Under the pieces are notes generated by a model. The model was not told the origin of the DNA. It was given only the letters and a program-made list of their open reading frames with translations, and did no database searches. A stretch of 64,000 nt of DNA from Escarpia spicata (Eukaryota; Annelida; Polychaeta; Sabellida; Siboglinidae), in NCBI GenBank assembly GCA_963995525.1, contig OZ023205.1:47793748-47857747 (forward strand). Direction: 5' to 3'. Shown piece by piece: positions 1 through 11,800 of this stretch. Position 1 is the stretch's first letter; every line of letters begins with the position of its first letter. The position numbers and the translations under genes were made by a program.

Positions 1-458
1 TAAACAGCACTTTGAGTACATGCTGATCACTAAAGTTGTGAAACCGATTCAGTGAATCTTTAACACCTGAAGACATATGAGGATGTTTGACATAGATTTC
101 AGTACAACCAGAAGACATGCAGTATGTTGTGAACTCACATCACAACGCTGATTGTGAGCAGTGAGCGTATAGGTAACTACATAGGGCTACCGAAACGTGG
201 CTCGATTTTGGCCTAAAATATGTGGAAACTCATGACCTGGCCTTTTTTAATGTTGTACTCGTCAAAGTCTCTTTTTAGGGTAAAAACAACAGCAGATCCT
301 TTAAAGAAATAATTATCCAAGTTTCAGTAGTGTAAGTTTGATCAGTTGTTAAAAACTGTTCCATTGAGCTTTAAGAAAATGATGTTCTGTTCAAGTATTT
401 CTGTGTAGTCAATGTTACATGCGTTGTGCCCATAACGGGAGTGTTCACCCTGCTGTAG
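1..458. other. Intron upstream of the first visible FGD exon
   Basis: There is no coding signal here. The stretch ends in a pyrimidine-containing acceptor (ctgctgtag) directly before the FYVE exon at 459. Confidence 0.6.
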
Positions 459-773
459 TTCTCTGGGAATGACCTGGGCAAGTGGCCACCGATATGGATC
501 AAGGACCAACATGCAACGATGTGTATGTTGTGTAGCATTGGCTTCACATTCCGCCGCCGCAGACACCACTGTCGCGCCTGCGGACAAGTGAGTTACATGT
601 TCCTGTGAACACACAGACATGCATATAAATATTGACTACACATGTATGCATGCCTGCATGCACACACACCACGTGCAGTATGCAAGCACGCATGTGCACT
701 CACACATACAAATGCATGTACACATGCTCGCATGTACGCTCACATGTGTGCATACACATGCGCACACACACAT

Positions 774-864
<91 letters not shown>

Positions 865-2647
865 AAGACACCACTGTCATTTTATTGCTAATTTTGAAAT
901 CATAGATGTAACAAATTCTATCAGTCCTGTGAAACATTCACAAAATGGCACATCATATTTCATTAATCTTAATTTGTTACTAGTTCTGTCAGTAACATTG
1001 TGAGTCGTTCACACCTGTAGGTGGTGTGTGGTACCTGTTCGACAAACAAGGTGGCACTGCCATATGATGACAATCGGCTGAACCGTGTCTGTGACCAGTG
1101 CTACAACGTGCTGAAGGGGTGTACCAACACAAGCACCAGTTGCTCCATGGCTGATTCATCATCACGGCACAGGGGTGTCTTACAGGTGGGTCAGTCCAAC
1201 AAGGTTCATGCTGACCTTTTCAGTTCCTTTTTATCTAATATAATGTTCTTAGTAGTCTCATGAGACCATGGATCTGTGCCCTGGTGTTGAAGATCAGTTG
1301 GTAGAGCAGCATTTGTTGTGATTGTAGAGGCTAATATGTTAGTGACAGTCCTTGTGGCATCCTCTGCACTTGAAGGTGCTCGTTGCTCTGCTTTCAGATT
1401 GGCTGTTTTTCCTGCAGTTGCGTTTTTTCTTCAACTAAGGCTCACCTCCTCTTTTGAGTCCCCTGCTTAGGTCCTGCCTCCACTTTGATCAGTCTCCAGC
1501 AAACTTCTGTTCCTTGTGCTATAGTAAATCTGTTGATGGTATGCTGCCAGCCAAATTGTATTTAATAAGCCTCAAGCATTGTTCTGGCACTGACAGAGAC
1601 GGGAGGAGAAACTACAGGTAGAAAAAACAACTGGGTCAAAAGAATATGTAGAGTAATGCGAAAGGAAAGAAGGAAGATGAAGGAATTGAAAGAGATTTGA
1701 ATAAAAAAAACACCTAAAGAGTAGCCGGAAACAGAATGAGATGGGCGGGACATGTACAAAGAATGGATGAAGACAGACTGGCGAAAAGAGCGTGGATAGT
1801 AGAAGAGGGTGGCAGACGAAGGAGAGGAAGACCAAGGCTGAGATGGAGCGACAGCATAACATTAGACCTGGGGAGGGCTGAAGTGAACAGCCATGAATGA
1901 ATGGCCATTGCGGACGAGAGAGAGAGGTTGAAAAAAAAGATTAAGAAAAGTAGAAGCTACCAAGTGATGTGAACCCCACCTCGCAAGGGAGCAAAGGGAA
2001 GAAGAAGATTGTTCACAATTTCAATCTTGTGCTAACAAATCATTCAAATTGTAGAAGAAATATTATCCTGAAAAGCAATTTTTTCATACATGTTTCATAT
2101 CAATATATATATATGATTTGACATATAAGGACCTAACTTTGACATTGTTTGTTTGAAAACTTGAATTCTTCAAATGGATCAGTTCAACCTCCCATAACTT
2201 CACACCAGACTTATATAGATGACACTGATATCATTGTTAAACTGAAATGTCTGTCACGACCTGTTATATATATATATAAAATATATTATTATATAAAATT
2301 GAATAGGCCTTTTACCAGGTGAAAACTGCAAACACCTGCCTCTAACCCTGTGTTGTGTGTTCAGGTGAAAGGCACTGACCCGTCACTGCTGTCTGGCTTC
2401 CTACACGTGAGTAGTGACAAGAAGACATGGCAGAAGAGATACTACACTGTCCACCACGACTTTGTGATGTACTCATTCAAAGCTTGCCAGGTATGTGTTT
2501 GACAATTTCTTCAGTGGTAAACATTGTACCAATAATCAATCTCACTGATCTTTGTGACTGATTAACCTTTTTTGTTATGCATAAATAAATTTGGAGTTAG
2601 CTCGGTCTTGCTTTGTTGTGTGAGCAAAAGTGCCAAGGAAAAATATG

Positions 2648-2736
<89 letters not shown>

Positions 2737-3680
2737 GCACACACACACGCACACAGTTCTTGCTGTGTTGACTAATAACACAAATGATTGATGATGGTTC
2801 TTCATCTGCAGGATGTCGTTGCAATGACCTCGATACCATTGCCGGGTTACTCGGTTGCCATCGTGACAGAGGAAGATTGCGTCACCAGGAACCATGTGTT
2901 TAAGCTGTTCCACAGCGGAATGAAGAAGGTGTACTTCTTCCAGGCTGATGACAAGGGCCATCTCATGAGGTACTGTTAGGTTTACCAGCAACCTCAATGA
3001 AGTGTCTCTGGCAAGCCAACACATAATAGTAATAAACATTGGTTATTCATGAGAAAAAAATTCATAAAATATAATGTTTGTTTTTCTATGGGACATGACT
3101 TTCAAACATGAGTATTACTGCTAAAACACAAAAGTGTAAAGTGCTTTGAGCAGTCCTGAGGACTGGATACTGCGCTATATAAGAACTTACCTTTAATACA
3201 AAGTAATTACACAAAAGAGTAGATTTTTTTAATGCAGTAAAGGTTTTTTAAACTCAGAATTCATATACAAATCTTTACAATCATATGGACTACCTGTATT
3301 CAGTATGGAGTTTTTGTATTTTATCCAGTATTTATACATATTTGTTTCAGATTGATGGTTAGTTATTTATTGTTGAATATAATCGTGGAAAAATGCCTAT
3401 CATTTGTCTAAATGTTGGTCTTAACAATATTTGTAAAAGGCTTTAAATCTGATCACTGTGAAGCCATACACAACATGTTGATATGTAATGGCCAAAACAG
3501 GCATTGAGCTAGAAACAATATTGATGCGTATGCGATAAGATCATTCTACAATGTTAATCCAACTGTGTTCCATTTTCTGCCAACAGGTGGCTGTCTGTGC
3601 TGGAGGACGTCGTTCAAGCCAAGCTGCCAACGGATGTGACCCCACCACAGCCGAAACCCTTGCTAGAAAGTAATGCATAA
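459..3680 (+). CDS. FGD-family Rho guanine-nucleotide exchange factor, C-terminal exons (FYVE + second PH domain), 5' part outside window
   Basis: FGD proteins activate Cdc42-type GTPases through a DH-PH module and carry a FYVE finger and a second PH domain for phosphoinositide membranes. Five exons are visible: 459-587, 1021-1185, 2365-2490, 2812-2969 and 3587-3680. All are flanked by AG/GT sites and their phases agree. Exons 1-2 encode the FYVE finger: a WIKD start, [19 protein letters not shown] and RVCDQC, so all eight zinc-binding cysteines are present. Exons 3-5 encode PH2, from LLSGFLHV through WQKRYYTV to a C-terminal helix WLSVLEDVV. The stop is TAA at 3678-3680. The order FYVE then PH at the C-terminus, and an [15 protein letters not shown] lead-in, are typical of FGD1-FGD4. 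The DH and first PH exons should lie upstream. Which FGD paralogue this is cannot be decided from this end. Confidence 0.9.
777..861. repeat. (CA)n microsatellite
   Basis: About 42 uninterrupted CA units lie in the FGD intron between the two FYVE exons. They are preceded by about 120 bases of degenerate CA/CATG-rich sequence. Open frames through it (His/Thr or Val/Cys repeats) are artefacts. Confidence 0.97.
1640..2010 (+). mobile_element. LINE C-terminal fragment in an FGD intron
   Basis: One + frame reads [20 protein letters not shown] followed by a Gly/Arg-rich RGRPRLRW stretch and then a premature stop. This is the familiar extreme C-terminus of non-LTR retrotransposon polyproteins, just after the RT thumb (pattern RW.GHV.RMD..R..K then RGRPR.RW). 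No RT domain remains. A 5'-truncated, dead LINE copy in sense orientation to the FGD gene is the simplest reading. Confidence 0.65.
2650..2733. repeat. (CA)n microsatellite
   Basis: About 41 CA units lie in the FGD intron between the two PH2 exons 2365-2490 and 2812-2969. Confidence 0.97.
3136..3197 (+). repeat. Retroposon 3'-end module (GCTATATAAG type)
   Basis: The sequence matches the 3' tail of the LINE ending at 14897 and another copy near 41285-41345. All three share a GGATACTGCGCTATATAAG-like core followed by an A/T-rich tail. It is a truncated LINE or SINE end inside the last FGD intron. Confidence 0.5.
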
Positions 3681-4905
3681 TATCAATGCTGGTATTTCTT
3701 TACACACTGAGATTATGAAGAAACAGACGTACATTTATGTATCAAGGAAGGCTGGTCTTTTCTTATGCTTATGCAACCTCGTTAAAGAAATTAGTGCTAA
3801 TGTTTTGTTTTTCAGTGCTTCTAAGTTATATATATATATATGTATGTATACATATACAGTAGCCACATGAACTGTACAAGAAATTAATTGTTGTTAAACT
3901 TATAGCCTAGTTACTTGCCATTGTCGTCTAACTATTATATTACATGTTCACTGTGTTGAATACAGGTGATTGGTGGCACATGTGAATTGTTTATTGCAGT
4001 TGTTCTACAGCTGTTTCATATTTACTTGATTGTCTCTGCGAAGTTCAGCATCCTAACCCTTGGCAGGTTTATGGCTACTTCTGCAGATCTGAACAAGATA
4101 AGCTTTAAATAGACACTTTGATGTGCATTCCTTGTATCCAGTGTGCTGTACCTCTCTGTTATAGAAATTCCCATTCATTACGTAATACACAACATGTTTC
4201 CACCAGAAGTAAAAATGTAGCATGAAATTGGCAGGATCTCTGTTTGATGAGCGTGAAGTCAGTGGCTTTGTGTACCATCATGTTGGTGCTTTATACTTAT
4301 CAGAACAATTTACTTGAACTCATTTCAAAAATCATCCCTAGTTATATTGAGTCAAATCTGCCTCTGAAGCAGCTTTGTAAACATAAGTTAGACAATCTGA
4401 TGTTGTTATACATTTTAATCATCCGTTAACTTATGAGAGAACCCAGACAGTAAATCACATGTTCTCATCCCTATGAATAGCCTTATAGAGAACTTGCATT
4501 TAGCATGAAATGCACGATTATGTATTGGAACAGTACTTAAAAAATGCAATTTCTCCCACCTCAGTAATGCTTTTTGTAATAACTAAGTGATATGTATGTA
4601 TATATATATGTAAATATATATACATATATTATAGCTTACATGTGTTTAGAATAATATTGTTAGCTGAACAAACAATATACTATGGTGGTACTGTTTCACC
4701 CGACATTATACAGTTGTTGTTATTTTTAATTTTATATGTACATATGAAATATGTTTCGTTATATTACCATTGCCTAAACAATGCAGTTATAGGTCGTGGT
4801 ATATATTTGATGCACGAGGAAATGATTTCTAATTATTCACAGTGTTATCACTATATTCTGCTGTAATAAATAATGTAGGGTAACATCAAGTTTAGGTTGA
4901 AATAA
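3681..4905 (+). other. Probable FGD 3' UTR
   Basis: This AT-rich non-coding sequence follows the FGD stop. AATAAA signals lie near 4865 and 4901, either of which could end the transcript. No other gene is seen here. Confidence 0.45.
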
Positions 4906-5185
4906 ACACATTCTTAAATGCAAGACGTTGCTGATCTCATTGTGGGTGAGTACGTGAATTTGTGGCTGTAAATGTGTATGAGTGGGTACACCTGCCAATC
5001 CTGCCGGCATTATTGTGAATCACCCTGACTCCTAAACATCTCCTGGAGTTTTGCCTCTCACCTTCAGCAGCACCCTATCCCCGTCTTCCGGTGTTTCCTA
5101 TCCGACAGGACATTGAGACACGCAAAAAATCTTGAATCTCCTGGATTTATAAACTCAATAGTTCGCAGGTGAACAATAAGTAATA

Positions 5186-5334
5186 TATAGGCGGATCTGG
5201 GGGGACAGGGGATCAATGCAGCGACGAACAATTTTCAACAGCACCAACTCCCCCCGTCTTCCCATGTCACCAGTTGAGCCAGTGGAGGTTTTTGTGCCCC
5301 CTGTAGACTACCCTCTCAGGATCCGCCCCTGGTG
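5186..5334. mobile_element. Short hAT-like MITE candidate
   Basis: The ends are roughly inverted: AGGCGGATCTGGGGGG on the left, and on the right, read in reverse complement, CAGGGGCGGATCCTGAG. CAGGGGCGGATC-type ends are common in hAT-derived MITEs. The 8-bp target duplication is not clear, so the limits are approximate. Confidence 0.4.
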
Positions 5335-5626
5335 TTTTCATTATAAGGCAACTTTGGCAGTTCAACAGTTCCCCAGGATATAAGCCATCGCCATTGTGCG
5401 GTAATTTGGATTAATATAAAACTTGACCATTATTCATATATGAATTCGTGTACCGGAAAACCGTTAACTGCGAGTTGTAAATTAAACCAATTATCTATTC
5501 AGACGCATATGCCTAAAGAACAAAGACAATTTTCATAGTTCGAGTAGGGCATAGTAACACATAAGTCTATGACTTCAGCTATGTCCTTTCAGCAGCAGCA
5601 GCAGCAAACCATACTGTGCATGTATT

Positions 5627-5670
5627 ATGTTGTTGTTGTTGTTGAATAAACGTTCATTCATTCAATTTGC
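5627..5670 (+). repeat. SINE/LINE tail (GTTGTTGTTG-AATAAA-TTCATTCATTCA)
   Basis: A GTT run, then GAATAAA and a TTCA run. The same arrangement occurs in reverse orientation at 35291-35345, which suggests the 3' end of one retroposon family. Confidence 0.45.
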
Positions 5671-5818
5671 ATTCGCCTGTTTTTGTGTAAATTGCTTTTA
5701 CGGCATCAACATCTAACATGGTGCTCGCTGGCCCAATCCTACGGAGTGTTCACACTTGACTTACACAAGTTATAATTAGGGACTACAGTACATTTAATTG
5801 TATGAGCGAAAAAATTCG

Positions 5819-8800
5819 CTACTCATGTCCGTTAAACAGCACCGAAGCGTCGACCGTGTCGATCCCGGACAAGGCATCGTCATCGTCGGCAACGAGTCGG
5901 TCATAGTCGACGTCCAACTCGATATCGTCGTCCATATCGTCTTCCGTGTCTCGCGTGGCCACCGACATCACCCAGATCTTCTGAAATTGCGATAACACGG
6001 ATGTGTACACATGCTGACATACACGTGTTTGTACCCAGACCTGTCTTAGATAGAAGTTCTACAAGTACCACCTTAGAGAGCAACACTACCTGTTTGGAAT
6101 TTCTTATAGAGTATAACTATCTACATATTTCTTCTGAAACATACCGACCTATGCAAGTCATCATAATTGGATTCCTTACAGAACAGACCAGTTTTCAACT
6201 TTATCCGTTCTGGATGAACGTATCGTGACTGCAGCTTGGGATATATAATTAAAATACCTAATTGCAGAATCTTGTAAAACGAAAAAAAAAAAAAAATGCG
6301 ACGTACTTGTAGGTATGTGTAGAACCCTAGCAAAACTATCTACCATATCTTGTAAATAAAACAGTAGAATTAGATCGTTTTTATGCATAAACTGTGTAGA
6401 ACTATTTGTAGAACTACTTGCATTGTAGAACTATTTGCATTGTTTTGCAGAACAAATATTCAGGATTGTACAAGAAACGAGACCTACATACAACATTATG
6501 TAGAACACAAATTAAAGCTACTTACCACGTCTTGTAAGAAGGACAGTCCTTGTTAACTGTAGCATGTGGTTGCGCCTATGTGTACGAGCTCGATAACATT
6601 GCGATATTTTATAATAGGTGTTTGTCGGACATCGATACTGTTTACCAGACGTGATTGCGAATAATCAATTCGACGCACAATTTTATATAAGTATGACATA
6701 TATGAGTTTTAAGCTGTTTTTATGACATTGTATTGTTGAAGTGGTGGTGATCAGTCAGGCTTAACGACAACCAGAACCAGAGACCCTTCCAACCAGCCGA
6801 TAGATCGGTCGTCACGCTTGAATAGCAGCGACTATTGACTGTATCTGGTCAACTATGACAGAACAAAACCTACACTACTTGTCTGTCACAGGCACGCTTT
6901 GTATGAATTCGACATCTTTTATTACACGGGGCGAATACAAGGAGGAACGTCATTGGTTAATAAAACGACAATCATGATAGAACGTAATAGGCATAGCGTC
7001 ATGATACTACATAGCACAATTGCAGTGTGTCACATCTCCCTTTCGTCGAAGTAATTGATATGGTTATATAGAGTCACGAATACTAACTGCTAAAAAACAC
7101 TAACAACGCAATTAACGCAAAAAACAGGTGACCAGCCTCATTGGAGTAGACTGTCCTCAGCTGGTCTGGCATATTCAGCCGACGTAATCACTCAACCACC
7201 CTGGGCGGTTTGCGTTGCGGTTGCTACGTCGCAAAGGAGCCACGGCTTCGGGGACAGCCTGATGATGAGGCCTTCCTTGTGCCTCCGGCTCGTCGATCGC
7301 GGTCGGCGGTGTCGGGAGCGGCGGCTTCTCCTTCGTCTTCAGGAGGTCGCGCCGGTTTCGTCGGTATGCCTGCGCGTTTTCGTTTGTCACCGTATATGAG
7401 CGAGGAGTATTCTCGACTCGGCTCACGACGGCTCGCTCCCATGTTGCACCGGAGCGAATGCGTACGGCATCGCCTTTACGCAGTGGAGGTAGCGTACGCA
7501 CGCCACGGTCATAGTGGTTGGCGTACGTCGCCTGGCGTTGTAGTAGTTGAGAAGTTGCGCTGACTACCCGTGGACGCAACGCCGACTTCTAATCAGGTAA
7601 CTTCGTCCTCAACGTACGGCTCATCAACATCTCAGCTGGCGATAACGTCATGCCAGACACCGGCGTGTTTCGATACTCTAAGAGCGCAATGTATGGGTCA
7701 CGGTGATCGAAATTCGCCTTCTGCAACATGCGCTTCAGTGAAGAAGAACGAAACGCTCGCTCTCACCGTTTGACTGTGGGTACCGCGGACTGGATGTTGT
7801 TCCTTCAACTCCCCACTCGGACAGGAACGCCTTGAAGGTGGCACTGTTAAATGGCATGTTGTCACTGATGATTTCGCGAGGTATGCCGTGCCTCGCGAAC
7901 ATCGACTTGCAGTGCACAACCAAACTGCTGGCCGTCTTACTGTCGAGCTTGCATAGTTCAGGGTACTTGGAATAATAATCCACAATCACTAAGTAGTCAT
8001 GGTTGTTGTATGTCATGACGTCCATACCAACTTTCTCCCATGGTAGACTGGGGATGGGATGAGGCTTCAGCGGCTCACGCTGTTGCCTTGGTCTGTACCT
8101 CAGACACGCTTGGCACTTCGACACGACTTCCTCTATGTCGGTGCTCATGCCCGGCCAATACAAGCACATGCGCGCTCTGGCCTTGCACTTCTCAGCACCG
8201 AGATGACTTTCGTGGATGACTTTCAACATTTGTTGTCTCAGAGATGCTGGCACCACTATCTTGTCGGCTAAGAACATGATGCCTTCAGCCTCGTGCAGCT
8301 CGTCTCGCTGGTGCCAGTACTGTTGGATGACGATCGGCGCATCTCGTCTATACTCAGGCCAACCATGCCTGATCTGTTGTCTCAGGATCGACATCGTCTC
8401 ATCGGCTGCGGTCGCTGTCTGTATCTGCTCTCTTCGTACAGCACTCATCGGGATGTTTTCCACCAGTGTATGCACCATGACTTCCATTTCGGCATGTAGA
8501 TCGTTCGTTTCTTCCTGTTTAGGATTGTACGCTCGCGACAGCGTGTCAGCGAGGTACATGAGACGACCCGGCACGTACTTCACATTGATTTCGTATCGTT
8601 GCAGGCGTATCATCATACGCTGGATGCGAGGTGATGCCCGTGCGATCGGCTTCTTCAGAATTGCTTCCAGAGGTCGATGATCTGTCTCGACCTCCACCAC
8701 TTTTCCGTAGATGTATTGGTGATATTTTTCGCACGCGTAGATTATACTCAAAAGTTCTTTCTCAATCTGAGCATAGTTGCACTCAGCGGATGTCATTGCC

Positions 8801-11800
8801 CGTGATGAGTATGCCACTGGCTGCCGCTCTTGGATCAATGCAGCGCCAAGGCCTCGTTGCGATGCGTCACTCTGTATTTTGACGGGCTTCGTGACATCAT
8901 AATATCGCAGCACTGGTTCACTGGTCAATATTGTTTTGAGTCTCTCGATGGCTGCGTCATGTTCCGGATGCCACGCCCACTCGACGTCCGTTGCCAATAA
9001 CGATCGGAGTGGCGCTGTAATGTCAGACTCGTTCCGGATGAATTGCGACAGGAATTTCACCATTCCAAGGAACCGTCTCAGTGAAGTCTTGTCTTCAGGT
9101 CGAGGCATCTCAAATATGGCTTTCACTTTGTCGATGTCGGGTTTGAAACCATCTGGCGTCTGGATGTGACCCATGTACTTCACCTGGTTTACCTTGTATT
9201 GTATCTTCGATTTGTTGAATGTCACGTGACTTGCCTGCGCACGTTCCATTACCAGTCGGATGATCGCGTCGTGCTCTTCGTTGTCGACAGCTGCGATAAT
9301 CATGTCATCGCTGATAATATGCACATTGTGGATGTCACCAAACGTCTCCATGTTCCGCTTCTGCATGACTTCGCTGGCTGAGCATATGCCAAACGGCATT
9401 CTTAGGAAGCGCATTCTACCCCACGGTGTGTTGAACGCTGTGAGATATGATGATTCGTCACTCAAACGCAGTTGCCAAAACCCATCCTTGAGGTCAAGCA
9501 CAGTGAATATCTTCTTCCCAGCCAGTTTGGCCTGGACGTCAGCGACTGTTGGCATTTCATAATGCTCTCTCTTGATGGCTGTATTGAGAGGCTTCGGATC
9601 TAAGCACACACGCATCGACCCGTTTTTTTCTCCGTTATAACGAGGTTGCTGACCCAATCCGTAGGACGATCGACGTCATCGACAATTTCTCTCTGCTTCA
9701 AGTCATCAAGTGTCTGTTTCAGTTTATCGTGACGTGTGTATGGGATTCTGCGTTGCGGCTGGATGCACGGCCTGACTTCACTCGATGTCTCGATGTGATA
9801 TTCTTTGGCAAACATGCCTGTGCCGTTGAACACTGCTGGGTATTCGCTTAGCAGATCTTCTTTGGTGAGCTTGCCCTTCTCATTCGTTTTCACTTCATCG
9901 ATGTTGTGGCGGGACACCAGCTTCAAGCGTTCGCATGCGTCGTGTCCAAGTATTGCTGACTTGATATCGTCGACGATGTAGAATGAAACCGCATGTCGTT
10001 CATCACCGCTCGTGTGGGTTAGCACGACTGTACCCATAGGCAGTACCTTGGAGTTTCCAAATGCCGTTAGAACACAGCTTGTCGGTTTCATTGGCACGCT
10101 GCTCGCAAACTTTGAGTACACTTGATATGGCAGCACGTTTACCTGAGCACCGGTGTCAAGCTTGAAACGAATGCGTGTATCATTAAATGATACGTCTGCC
10201 TGCCACTTGTCTGGAATGTCACCAATGAACAACGAACCAATGAACAGTTCGTTTTCGACGTCACGAACATCGCAGTCTATTGCTCGCACCACTTTTGACT
10301 TGCAAACCGCTGCGAAATGGTTGCGTCGCTGGCATTAACTGCAGACTTTTCCAAACGCGGGACATTTCTTTGCTTCGTGCGTTCGCCCACAGTACTTGCA
10401 ATCGCGTATCAGTTTGGTGCTCTCTTTAGCTTTATATTTGTCAGCTTGTCGGCGTTTGATGACGTGAACTTCAGTACTTGTTTCAGGGTTGCCACTCGTT
10501 GACATCGTTTGTAACTGTGCCTTGCTAACTTCGGAAGCTCTGCATATGGACAGTGCCTTACCAAGAGTTAGGTCAGTTTCCCTGAGTAATCGTTCTTTTA
10601 TGCGTTCGTCACGCACGCCGAACACCATTTTGTCTCTAAGCAACAGCTCCTGTTGATCTCCAAAATTGCAAGTCGACGCACGAGTGCGCAAATCAGTGAC
10701 CCACTGATCAATGCTCTCGCCCTCTTTCTGGTCTCTACTCCAGAATTTGTATCGCTCGTAGACGCTATTCTCGCGTGGAATGCAATAGTCGTCGAATTTT
10801 CGTAACACAACTTCAATGTCAGTTTTGTCTTCATCTGTACCATACGTGAACGTTTCATGAATTTCAACCGCGTCGAACCCCATGCTGTGCAGTAGAATTG
10901 CGACTTGCGTAACGGCTGCTTTATCGCTCAGTTCCGCAGCTTGTCGGTACATATTGAAATTTGCTTTCCATCTTCGCCAAGTTACCGCTAGATTGGCCGC
11001 GTCAAAACGCATAGTATCGGGCCTTCGTAGCGATTCCATAGTTATAGACTAGTGCGGCATTTGTGCGCAAAAGTACAACTTACTTGAGTAGGCGTAGTTG
11101 TTTATATTTCTGACACCATGTCACAGGCACGCTTTGTATGAATTCGACATCTTTTATTACACGGGGCGAATACAAGGAGGAACGTCATTGGTTAATAAAA
11201 CGACAATCATGATAGAACGTAATAGGCATAGCGTCATGATACTACATAGCACAATTGCAGTGTGTCACATTGTCAACTGATTGAAGGCAGACATTCCAAC
11301 AAGTCACGCTTGGATGCCAGTACGGGGACACTCTTGTGTAAACTTGGCATTGCTGTAGATTTCCTACTAAGCGCGGCTGCCGTGGTGGACGTAAACAACA
11401 CCGAATATCCACTGCGGTAGCGGCGACGGCGGCGGCGGCACCGACCAGCGGCGGCGGCACCGACAGCGGTGGCACCAGGGGCGGCAGCAGTGACAGCGGC
11501 GACAACAACGATAGCCGCGGCAGCGGCAGCAGCAGCAACGACAGCAGCGAAAACACCAACAACAGCGGCTGCAGCAGCGACAGCAGCGGCTCCAGCGGCG
11601 GCATCAGCGACAACAGCGGTACCAGCAGCGGCAGCAGCAGCACCAGCGGCGGCAGCCGCGAAAGTAGCGGCACCAGCGAGGTCAACTAAATGTTGTGCCA
11701 TCAATGCACAATCTATTCGTAATAAGACAAGTAAATTAACTGAGTTTGTAATTGAGAACAACCTGGACATAATTGTTTTATGTGAAACGTGGCTTAAACG

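Larger units (their letters stand above)
4906..5818. other. Intergenic spacer between convergent FGD and GPCR genes
   Basis: The two genes are convergent, so both 3' ends point here. No coding signal was found. The spacer holds a short MITE candidate and a SINE-like tail, listed separately. Confidence 0.5.
6884..11269 (-). mobile_element. Complete gypsy (Ty3-type, Mag/Steamer-like) LTR retrotransposon
   Basis: A 4386-bp element in the sense orientation of the GPCR intron that contains it. The two 151-bp LTRs look identical and begin TGTGACA and end TGTGACA. A 5-bp target duplication, TTGTC, flanks it (6879-6883 and 11270-11274). A tRNA-Leu-like primer site and a purine tract abut the LTRs. 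Domain order on the minus strand is gag with zinc knuckle, protease, RT, RNase H, integrase. Short LTRs, a tRNA-Leu-type primer site and an originally single gag-pol frame are features of Mag/Steamer-like elements. At least four breaks interrupt the frame: a stop inside the second zinc knuckle, a slip in an A-run, a shift near 7745 and a stop near 7591. It is therefore not autonomous. Confidence 0.92.

Noticed and set aside
619..1003. Open frames through the CA run (His/Thr-rich, Val/Cys-rich)
   Set aside because: They exist only because a dinucleotide repeat has no stops, and they lie inside an FGD intron.
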